In this document: one piece after another, positions 33,837 to 46,100 of the stretch | Position numbering within the stretch: position 1 is the stretch's first letter | Layout: every line of letters begins with the position of its first letter | Assembly (NCBI RefSeq): GCF_000972845.2 | Contig: NW_020852647.1 | Coordinates: forward strand, 271,006-335,005 | Direction of reading: 5' to 3' | DNA from: Larimichthys crocea | Taxonomy: Eukaryota > Chordata > Actinopteri > Sciaenidae | Length of the DNA: 64,000 nucleotides | The notes under the pieces: model-generated | Databases searched by the model: none | What the model saw: the letters and a program-made list of their open reading frames with translations, nothing else | Told to the model about the DNA's origin: nothing | Translations under genes and position numbers: made by a program

Positions 33837-36800
33837 TCATGTAGTGTGTATGTGTGTGTGTGTCTTTAGTGTATGAATTAAAAATGGTCTCTTGGTCTTT
33901 GAAGGTTGGACTCAGACTTCGTGTTTGAACTCTGGATCTTGTTCTTCATTAATGTTGAAGCTTGTCAAACTTTCAGACTGTTTAATGAATCATGTGACCA
34001 ACGAGGAGGGGGGGGGGTCATCAGACAGTCTGATTATTCATGTTCCCGGGCAGAGACAGAACCATCAGATCCAAACTGAAAGTGCTCTAGCAGCCACATC
34101 TGGACCAGAACCAGCAGAACCGGCTCATTGGGTCGAACCAGAACACAGACGACGGTGATGGCAACAAGCTGCAATTTGGCGAGCAAGTGGACTGTTTGTT
34201 ATCATGACGAATAAAAAACTATTTACTGCAACAGATCAGCCTATCAGGCTGTGATCATGTGACCTGGCCCAGCCTATCGGGCTCCGGCTGACCCGCAGTC
34301 TGTCAGGTGTTGCCTCATGGTGTTTGAGGTGTGGTGGTTCTGTTCCTGGAACAGTTTGAGGAAGTGAAACTGCTGACAGCGTCTGTTTAACGCTGAGTCG
34401 ACGACCTGCAGACGGCGCCCGGTACACAGGAGAACAAACCACCGAGTCATCACTTCCTGACAGACGACTGTCCACCAAACTGTGAAAAACATTTTTACAA
34501 CCTCATTACAATGCTTCTCTTAGGCGTCCACACGAAGAGGAAGACCGTGAGACACGAGCGAAAGCTCCGGAACAAACTCAAACATTTCACCTTAATCACC
34601 AACAGTGACTTTGTTCAGACACAAAATGCCCGGCAATAGCATAGCAACACCGCCGCCTTAGTAACCACCACAACACCATAGCAGCAACTGTAACCATGCA
34701 GAAACCGCCAGGAAACACCAGAACAACACAACAGCCTTAGCAACCAGATGTAAGACCATAGACCACCACAACACCATAGCAACGAACTGCATGACCATAG
34801 CAACCACCACAACGCCCTAGCAACCATCACAACACCATAGCAACCAACTGTAACCATGCAGAAACCATCAGGAAACACCAAAACAACACAACAACCACTG
34901 AGCCAATAGCAGAGCAGTATTTCATGAATGGCAGTGGCCCATTGGGGTGAAGGACACACAGTGAGGTTTCGGCTCAGTCACACATTTGGACCAACAACCC
35001 AGGTTACCAGAACAATGGGTCCATTGTTACCATGATGTGGTCTCACTGGTGTCACTACTTCCTATCAAGGACTCATCAGGCACAGACAAAGACGGACCAG
35101 GACGGACCAGGATAGACCAGGACCAGGACTGACAAGGACGGACCAGGACGGACAAGGACCAGGATGGACCTCTCATTTTGACATCATTAGTCATGTGACT
35201 CAGTGAGGAACAAACAAACTGATCTCAGAACATCTTCATGTTTTCATCTTCATCATTAATGTATAAATATACATGTATACATATAAATGTATAAATATAC
35301 ATGTATACATATTGTGACGGTTCCCTGGGTAATTTGAGTGTGTGCTCCCATACCCAGCTGATTGGTGGAAACCCCTGGGCTCCGGTTAGGGAGAGTATAA
35401 AGCTCCACCCATTAACTCTCTGTCTCTCTCTCTGGCAGGCTCCACCCACCTCTCCAAGCTGCCTTATGGTCTTTTGGTTTCTTTCTTTTCATGGCACACA
35501 ACACCTCATCTACACATTTTCACTCATGCATACATGCACCTTCACCACTGATTGACTGATTAACACACCCCATTGTTTCTTTGGTTTGTTTTTGGTAAAA
35601 AACAATAAATTACTTTAATCTTGGCCTTCAACCCACATTTCCCTTTGTGTTTGTCATGGCTCTAGAGCCGGGTCATGACAATATAAAGGTATAAATATAC
35701 CTATATACATATAAATGTATGTATATACATGTATACATATAAGTATACGTATAAAGATATAAATATATAAATATACATGTATACATATGAAGGTATAAAT
35801 ATATATGTATACATATAAATGTATAAATAGGGGGTGGGGGGTGGTGCACATGATGCGTTTAAAGTCTCTGTAAAGCTCTGTAAAAAGCACGCTCTAAATA
35901 AACTCATTTCTGCTGACGAGGATGTTTTATTTTGGTAAGTGAAAAAGTTCTGCTGGGACAGGAAGTCATTTATATCATTAAACTGTCACAGCGGACTGAC
36001 TCACTGTGCGGCTCAGAAACATCAACAGAACCACCAACAGAAAGATCAACAGAACCACCAACGGCAGCGCCGGTCCTGGCCACATTTGCGCCCTGGGCGA
36101 ACACCCCCCCTCTGCCTTGTCAACACCCCGCTCCCGGGGCGCCCGCTCCGCTAACTTTATGAGCGGTATCGAAAATTTGCGAGTTTTTTTTCGTTTTCGG
36201 GCGCTTGTGCGCCCCCCACGGAGAATGCGCCCTGGGCGGCCGCCCACATTGCCCATAGCTAAGACTGGCCCTGACCAACAGAATCACCAACAGAAACATC
36301 AACAGAACCATTAACAGCAACATCAACAAAACCACCAACAGAACCCTCAACAAAACTACCAACAGAACCATCAACAAAACGACCAACAGAACCATCAACA
36401 AAACGACCAACAAAAACATCAACAGAACCATCACCAAAACCACCAACAGAACCATCAACAAAACCATCAACAAAACCACCAACAAAACCATCAACAAAAC
36501 CACCAACAGAACCATCAACAAAACCACCAACAGAAACATCAAAACCACCAACAGAACCACCAACAGAACCACCAACAGAACCATCAACAAAACCACCAAC
36601 AGAAACATCAAAACCACCAACAGAAACATCAAAACCACCAACAGAACCATTAACAAAACTACCAACAGAAACATCAAAAACCACCAACAGAAACATCAAC
36701 AGAACCATCATCAAAACCACCAACAGAACCATCAACAAAACCACCAACAGAACCACCAACAGAACCATCAAGAAAACGACCAACAAAAACATCAACAGAA

Positions 36801-39800
36801 CCATCACCAAAACCACCAACAGAACCATCAACAAAACCACCAACAGAACTATCAACAAAACGACCAACAGAAACATCAACAGAACCATCACCAAAACCAC
36901 CAACAGAACCACCAACAGAACCACCAACAAAACATCAACAAAACCACCAACAGAACCATCAACAAAACCACCAACAGAACTATCAACAAAACGACCAACA
37001 GAACCACCAACAGAACCATCAACAAAACCACCAACAGAAACATCAAAACCACCAACAGAAACATCAACAGAACCATCAACAGAACCATCAACAGAACCAC
37101 CAACAAAACCACCAACAGAAAATAACAGTGCAGTCAGGACAAGGTTTTAGTGATGGGGGGTGACTGGAACTGTACTTTGGAAAGGACAGGAGCCCCACCT
37201 ACAGTATGCTGCAGCCTTGGCACAGCTGGGAGTGGAGGTGGGGGTGGTGGACGTATGGAGGCTCAAACATCCTAACGATGGACAGTACACATGGGTGAAG
37301 GTGGTGGATGGGGGGGGTGAGTGCAGCCAGACTAGACAGGATTTACATGTCACATTCATACAGCAACAGATTATTGAACAGTCCCATTTCTCCAGTAGGG
37401 TTTACCGATCACTGTTTAGTCACTTTAGATTTTCACATCACACAAACATCCAAATGCAGCTCGCACTGGCACTTCAAGCTGCTGCAGGACACGGGTTTTT
37501 GTAAGACATTTGAGGCATTCTGGGATATTTGGAGGGGGAGGAAGGGTGAGTATGAGTTTTTGAGTCAGTGGTGGGAGGTCCGTAAGGCACACATTAGGGT
37601 TTTCTGTCAGCAGTACACTAGTCACTCAACAACACGGATCAGAAGAACCATGCAACACTTAGAGCAGGACATCAGGGACATGGAGGACAGGCTTCACACA
37701 CACCACAGCACAGACACACACACACTGCACCAAAAGAAACAGGACCTGAGCACGTTTTTACAGGAGAGGGTTAAAGGGGTTTTAGTTAGAGCACGTTTCA
37801 CCACCGTCCGGGAGATGGACGCTCCCACCTGCTTCTTTTTTTAATTTAGAAAAATCAGTATCAAGGAAAAAACAGATGGTCTGTCTCCGCCTTCCTGATG
37901 GGTCAATAACTACTGACCAGGGTGAGATAGGAGGCATGCGGTGGATTTTTACAGCACCCTCTTTAGAGTGGAGGACGTTCACAGAGAGTGCCAGGACAAG
38001 CTGCTGCAGGGACTTCCTCAGCTCAGCCACGAGGACAGTCTCCCTGGATGCCCACATTTCACTGGAGGAGCTGCTGCAGTGGGACAGATGGCCTCTGGTC
38101 TGGAGGGTTTTGGGTGCTGACCTGTGGGGGTGTGCTGCAGGACTATGAACTTTTATCAAAGGTGCTCACCAACAGGCTCAAACAAGTACTGAACCAGTCT
38201 TACTGTGTCCCAGACAGGTCCATTATGGACAACCTGTTTTTAATGAGAGACTTGTTTGATTTATGTAAATTGTACAGTTTTGACATGGGGGTGTTCTCGC
38301 TGGAGCAGGAAAAAGCTTTTGACATGGTGGATCATGGTTTTCTTTTTGGTACTTTAAGGGCTTTTGGTTTTGGTGGTGGTTTTTGTCACTGCAGGGTTGA
38401 GCTGTCCAGTGAAAGTTAGGAGGGGTATCAGGCAGGGCTGTCCCATTTCTGGACAGCTCTACAGTCTAGCCATCGAACCTCTATTTTGTAGACTTAGGTC
38501 TAAGCTGACAGGGCTGCGTTTACCTGGTCTGCCGACCGTTAGTGTTATCAGCTGATGACATCAGTTTGTTGATCAGAGACCAGGGGGATGTAGATAACCT
38601 GACAGAAAGCCTTACACTGTACCAGAAAGCTTCCTCTGCCAAAGTAAACTGGGACAAGAGCGAAGCTTTACTAATCGGGCAGTGGACAGACAGACAGACA
38701 CCTAAGCTAACAGGGGACCTGAGCTGGGGTAGACAGGGACTCAGGGTACTAGTGTCTTTCTAGGGACTGAGGAGTATGAGTGGAAGAACTGGGAGGGTGT
38801 TCTGGAGAAGGTGCGTGCCAGACTGCTGCTCCCTCAGCTCTCCTACAGGGGCCGGGTCCTCATTGCCAATAACTTGGTCGCCTCGGCCCTTTGGCACAGA
38901 CCGGCAGTCTTAACACACCAAGAGGCCTGATAACAACTTCCAGAAGGAGATTGTGGACTTCTTCTGGTCTGGGCAGCACTGGACACGGGCTCCTGTCCTG
39001 TATCTGCCGGTGCAGGAGGGTGGACAGGGACTGGTGGATATAGACTCTCGGATCACGGCACTCAGACTGCAGACCGCCCAGAGGCTGCTGTACAGCCTGG
39101 ACTGCCATGGACAGACACAGCCTGTCTCCTGCTCAGGAAGGCTGGACGACTCGGCGACGACAAGCAGCTGTTCCTGGTCCAGCCTCAGTCTGTGGATACA
39201 ACAGGACTAACATCGTTCTACCGGCCGGTGCTACAGGCCTGGCAGACTCGAACATCCAAACGGAAGACTGGGATCACACCAGGGATGTGGGTCTTTGAAG
39301 AGCCGCTCTTTGGGAGCAGCATCATCACCATCTGTGGTGGAGGAGGTCTGTGCTGTACCAGCAGGCCTCAGAGTGTTTATCTGACCAATGGGATGATGAT
39401 TGTGAGGACGTCCTTCCCTCCCTGTTTGTGTCTCCAGCTGTGGGACAATGGCAGCCAGAGGTGGACGACCTGCTGAGTCTGAAGACCCCAGGGTTCACAG
39501 ACTTTGAGACTCTGGGGAAGAAAGACCTCTACTTCCTCAGCGTCAAGGTCTTAAACTTACGCTCCCTGGCAGGGGTGAAGGTGTCCAGGTGAACTGAGGT
39601 CTTTGCCGTGGATCCTTCCCGAAGGGCTGTTGGCGGTCCCTGTACAAACCTCCTGTCAGCAAGCGGACCGGAGACCTCCAGTGGAGGGTTGTACACAGGG
39701 CCATAGCTACAAACAGGTATCTGGTATACCTTGATCCAAACACAGGGGACGGCTGTCTTCTGCTCCCAGCCAGAGACAGTCTTCCATCTCTTTGTCCAGG

Positions 39801-40140
39801 CACCTACAGAGGTGGTTTCAGGCTTAGGTGAGGTGTTTTCTTTTCGTCTTTGTATTTTTGTGCCACATTATTGCCATAGAAAGAAGTCTGTCCACCAGCT
39901 AATAAACTTTGTGTTTATTTATTTATTTATTATTATGATCTGAGTGTCTGATTGGCTTGTGGAGCATGACGTGGATCCGGTTTCTTGCAGCAACCCCGGT
40001 GTTGCCGGCGCGGAAACACATGACCCTCCACTGAAAGAAAGAAAGACCTCCGTTTTGCTGCGTCTTATATTCTGACCACTCAAAGCACACACACACACAC
40101 ACACTGATGGTTCAGGAGCAGTTTGGGGTTCAGTGTTTTG

Positions 40141-40184
<44 letters not shown>

Positions 40185-43100
40185 AATGTCACATAGACAT
40201 CTTGTCGTCATGGTGATTTTTGTTCTGATAATTGATTAATCAGTAGTTGGCCTTGCCCGCATGGTCAGTAACATTCAGGTGATGAGAGGTGGGGGGTACT
40301 CCACCTGCACTTCAAAATAAAAGCATTTTCTTCTCCTGCATTTCAAAATAAAAGCATTTTTCTTATTATTATTAATTATTGTCTGATTATCTATCACATG
40401 GTTTCCACAGAACCAATCACAACGCTTAAGAAACGTTCAAAAAACACAAACTCTGACCATCGTCATGGTGACAAACATCCTTGTTAATGACTCGTTGAGC
40501 TCAGATTATCACGATAAGTTCAACATGTTTCTGTTTGTCAGCTGATGTCTGATCACACTCAAACAGGGCGTCGTGTTTGTGTCCATAATTTGATGGAAGA
40601 TGTCGTCGTGTCCAAACAGGAAACGAGCAAACACAAACTCTATTGTCTGGACCGGACGGACCAAGCCGAGCCTGAACCTCATCATGAACAACCTGAACTA
40701 AAGACAGCAACCATCAATGAAGACCGTCGTGACCAACCAATCACATTCAACTACGTTAAACTGACCAATCAGCTTGTCTGTCATAGGTTAAATTCAGACA
40801 AACTGAAGTTCTTGTAATTAGACCCAAACACCTCAGAAACTCTCTTTCTAGAGACTTAGTTACTTTAGATTGGATCACCCTGGCCTCCAGCTCCACTGTA
40901 AAGAATCTTGGAGTTGTCTTTGATCAGGATTTGTCCTTTAACGTCACATAAAACAAATTTCGAGGACTGCATTCTTCCACTTACGTAACATCGCTAAAAT
41001 CAGACGCATCGTGTCTCAGGCGGATGCAGAAAAACTAGTCCACGCATTTGTTACTTCTAGGCTGGACTATTGTAACTCTTTGTTATCAGGCTGCTCCAAT
41101 AAGTCTCTGAGGACTTTGCAGTTAATTCAGAATGCTGCTGCACGTGTTCTGACAGGAACCAAGCTCAGATATCACATCTCTTCCATTCTGGCTTCTTTCC
41201 TGTAGATTACATGTCTCATTAATGCATGTTACTACTTACTATGCATGACTGTCTACCAATGAGCTTGGGTCTGTTGGAGGTTTCTGCCAGAAGTTTTTCT
41301 TGCTCATGGTGGAACTGTTGGTCTCTGTAAATAATATTATAAAGAGTATGGTATAGACCTGCTCTGTAAAAGAAATAAAATAAAATTGAATATAATTTAA
41401 TTAAACTGACCGATCAGTTCATCTGTCACAGGTTAAACTTGGTAAACTTGTCTGAAGCAGACTCAGAGTGAAGGAGGGGAAAAGGAGGTGACTTTAGAGA
41501 AGTGGGAAGTGTGAAAGAAGAAAAGGAAATAAACGAGTGTGAGGGCAGAACGGGAAGGTGTTTTCAACGTGTGTTCTCAGAAACACCAAAGAAGAAGAAG
41601 AAGAAGAAAAAGAAGAAGAAGCAGCAGTGCGGTGACAAGCTCGACTAAACCCAGAGAAACGACATGTCAGCAGATTACAGCAAAGGGAAGTCAGACGGAC
41701 ACTTCAGTGTCGACACAGAAAAGAGGAAACTTCATGTGTGACTGTTTTTATATTTCCTTACCTGATTTCACACCACGGGTTTGTTTCAGGTCAAGGAGGG
41801 CGGCGGGAACACACCGGGAAAAAAACAAGAAGAAGAAGAGTCAATGCAAAGAAATAACATGACACAAATATCAATAATCGATTAATCGATTGGAAACAGC
41901 TCTGATCAGTGATTGCAAGTTTAAGTCGTCACATTTAATGATTGAAATGCTTTCACATTTCTCTGAGATTATCAACCAATCATTCAATAATCAAACAATT
42001 AATCAGTGATAATAACAGTAACTGTGAGTTGCTCAAGTTTGAAGACGATCAAAGAAAAATTTATTTTCAACAGACAATCTGTGATCAATAATCCGCCTTG
42101 TTTCCTGTGACGAGCACTGCCATGATTATTAATTAATAATAATTAACAATATAATTAACATCTAAGATAACATCTGTTTGGTTAAAGGTCATCCAACACT
42201 TCACAGATTCACAGATCATTCCAAGGCTAATGTTAGCACATATATTTATTTATTCTTAGACTTTTATTATTGAAATACACAGTACACTGGAGTTTTATAT
42301 GATTACTTTATATGTTTGTATTGGTACTTTATTTATTTTTATATTGATGCTTTATATTTTTATGTTGGTTCTTTATTTATATCTACACAGTTCAAGTCTT
42401 GCCAGCACGTCCTGTTGGTGAAAGGGGGGCACAGTGCAGACACAGGTCTGATTAAATTCTCTTCTGGTCTGCTGCACGTATACAGAAGTCAGTAATTATT
42501 GTCTGGTATCGCTTGGATCGATTTGCATTTAACCCAGATTTCAGGACCAAAGAGGATTGTGTGACGCCAACAGAAAACCAGGACCGGAAGTCTTATCGTG
42601 GTCTTATCGTCATCTGATGAAATAAATATTCTATTTATTCTTTCTTTCAGTTCAGCTCTATTCAGCATTAAATCATGTTTATGGACAAAGGAGGCTCCTG
42701 AGATCACGTTAAGACGCCCCCACCCCTCCACCACCACCGCCCCAGGGCAGGCTGCTGGGTCACCTAGCAGGGGGTGCTTTCTTTCCCCTCTGACGTCCTG
42801 TAATCAACACTGCATGACTGTTAGCATGGAGCCAGCTATCACTGCATGGTAAACCTTTATTAAAAGTCTTACATGCTTTAAGCATGCAGCCTATGACTTG
42901 ACATGACTCAACCTAATGTAAAGCGTTAGCATGAATCCTGTTAGCTTAGCACCACTGGCCTACAGCGATGGCACATGTTGACATGCTAGCTGTTCATGCT
43001 AGCTGGAACATGTTTGACGTTGACACATGTGCCGGAGAACACGTGAACGTGTCCTGATGATGTTTCACCTCCATGTTTGACCCCGACTGACCGATTTGGG

Positions 43101-46100
43101 CTTTTTTCTGAGCGAGTTATCGACTGACCCGCTTACGCCTGTTTTCCCGTCACATCATCATCCGTGTGTGAACTGATCCAGACGTTAACATGCTTCATCC
43201 GTGTCACATCGATTGGACTAATAACTGATCCCATCACAACATGGCTGCCACAAACACTGATGCAGACGCTGATGAAGTTCAGTCTGAACACGACGAGCGG
43301 CGAGAAGGGCTGAAGAGGAAAAGCACACACATCAATGACCTCCATTGAATGTGGTCCCTTTGAGCGAGCCACAAACAGCCAATGAGTGCGCACAAAGCCG
43401 GCCTTTCAAGTTCATCTGGACTGATGTAATAAAATTGACACATGGAGTCGGCTGAATTCTGGGGCGCCTGTTACCTAAACTCTCATTTCCAAAGCACTGT
43501 CACCTCCCCTCACTGCAAATGAATCAATTACAGAGCAGTATAATCCTGTTAGGGGGCACATGAATGCATACCTCCCCGTTGGCAGGTGCTGGCAGGCTGA
43601 GGGGGCTTATTGGAGCAGGCGATATCAAAGCCGGGGTTTTATCTGCCACATTAGAACCACCGCAAACCGCCGAGTACGAGCCGGCGAGGCTGCACTTCTG
43701 TCTTAACCGACACGAAGAGAAGAAGTGTTCGAACAAACAAACAAACAGGAAGCACAGATTCTTCTTCTGCTGCTGCTTCACACGTCTGCATTTAATCAAA
43801 CTTTATATATTTATATAAATACACTGTAAATCTGACATTTATGGTAAATAACTTAACAGTCGTTTCCTGTTTTTTGTAAGCAAACTGCTAATTTACAGAC
43901 ATTATCTGTAAACTCTAAACTGATTCAACTTCAAATAATTTATTACAGTCTTTTTCTGTTTTTTATCACTTGTAAATTAGTATGATCACTTCATTGAAGG
44001 TGTTTGATTGTAACAATATGTTAAAAAGCAGTGTTTCTCAGTAGAACTGTTGGTGTTTGTTTACAGTGATATTCTGTATTTTTAATGTTGAAAGTTCAAT
44101 AACAAGTTGAAATGTTTCTTTGTGGATGCATCATTTTTCAGACAGATCTGTGGAAATATTTTCCACATTTGTCTGCTCAACTTCAAGAAATATAATTTAA
44201 ATTTAATCAACGTTCTGTCTGCATCCACATTAAATATAAATACATAAATATATATATAAATACAATCTCACTCAGAAAATATCTGATTTAAGCGGACGTG
44301 TGAACTCAATCACCCAGAGTTCTCAGCGTGCCCTTTTCTTTTTAAGGTTGTTGTTCTGTCAGCTGTCAGTTCTGAATGATTGATCCATCATCACGATCAG
44401 AACCAGAACCAGAACCAAGTGTTAGATGGACTCAGCCGCTTGTAAACATGGAGATTTGTTTGTCAGGTACAACTGTTACTGTTGGAGGCAGCAGAGGGGT
44501 GAGGAGGGTGATGGTGGGAACCAACAATCCACCTCATTGTTTCCGTGGCGGCGCTCCTGGGTGTGCTCAGCTCCGACACATTCACAAGGTCCAATCTGTC
44601 TGGCAGCGGCGGCCGACATTCTGAAGCACCTTGTCAGATAACGCCTGAACCAGAGCGAGGAGTGGCCCGGGGGCAAATAATAAAACCCAACAATGACAGA
44701 GGGGCAAGAGGGGGGGGGGGGGGTAGGGGGGGGTCAGAGACAACACGATGGAGGGAGAGGAAGAGAGTGGGAGAAAGAGAGAAAGAGAGGAGGTGGGGGG
44801 AACAACTAAAGCTTCACCCGCCGTCGGCCCCGGCTCACCCCGACCATTGTGCTCTCGGGGGGGGCTCAGGAGATAAATGGCTGCATGTTAACCACGTTTG
44901 ACAGGCTGCACAAAGGGGGACACCTCGGGTCCCATGACGCAACCTGTACACCCCCACAGAGGTACACCGCCCCCACAACAACACCATCAACACCACCACC
45001 CAAACACAGACTGCAGGACAGGAAGTGGGCTTTAATGCTTCACATCTATCTGTCTCTTTCACAATAAGAGTTTTGGTAAAAACATGTTAGAGTGGATATA
45101 ACTGACGATTACTCTTAAAAAACTGAGTTTAAGTCTTTACAAGCAATGACAGAGCATATTTCAATCTTTATAAAAGATGACAGAGTATATTTCAATCTTT
45201 ATAAAAGATGATGTATATTTCAATCTTTTGGTTTTGGTTGGGGGTGTCTGGGGGGTGGGTGGATTATTCTGTGCTAACCTTTTCAGCTCAGTCTCGACTT
45301 TGAAGGCTGACAGGACTCACAAAAGCACCTGCCCCATCCTCCCCGAGTGTCCTTCAGCCTCCTTTTGCCTCCCCCAGCCTCCCCCGCCTCTCCTCCCCTG
45401 ACCTGACGGCATTCCTGGCCTATGGGGGGTCCTCCCCATGGCTACCTTTACACAGACCAAAGTCTGGTAATCCCATGGCAAACGGAGGTCTGCCGATGCA
45501 CGAGACTTCTCACAGCAGCTCAGCTCGGAGTGGACGGATGATGCAGCCCATCACCGTGGGAACCGAGCCGGGTTGTTTGAGATGCATGATGGGATTGGTC
45601 CAATAGGACGGTAGGTCTGAAGGTAAAGAAACGATTCAGACCTCGTCTGGACGAAGGTGACAAATCATTTATTTAAATTACTGAAACAGTTCAAAGAAAC
45701 TTTTGATGTTCTCTCAACAAGTTTCATTTTTATCAACAATTTTAATTTAAATTTTAATTTGAAAGGTTGAAAAAAACTTTAAAACACACACACACACACA
45801 CTGACGTTAAGACAATGCCGGTCACGCTTGTTTAACTCAATAAAATGTCTGACAGCCGTGACCTACAGCTGTCACTGAGCTGATATCCTTCCTGCCCCAC
45901 CCCCTTCAGATTCCTCGCTTACAACTTTAAAATAATTTTAATTCAAATGTATTATTTATTAAACATATTTTAATTAACTAGTTTTGAATTTATTTCAGTT
46001 TCACATTAAAAAACAAGTCAAACATTCGTGACACTTTATTTACATTGATGACATCACTGCCTGACCTCTCTTCTGTGTTGCATTGTGGGTAACAGAGTTG

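Noticed and set aside
36120..37115. Val/Leu-rich minus frames up to 223 codons resembling membrane proteins
   Set aside because: Product of the 12-bp minisatellite; hydrophobicity comes from the repeat, not from a gene.
37143..39940. Reverse-transcriptase-like frames as host genes
   Set aside because: They are consecutive broken pieces of one Tx1-like LINE ORF2.
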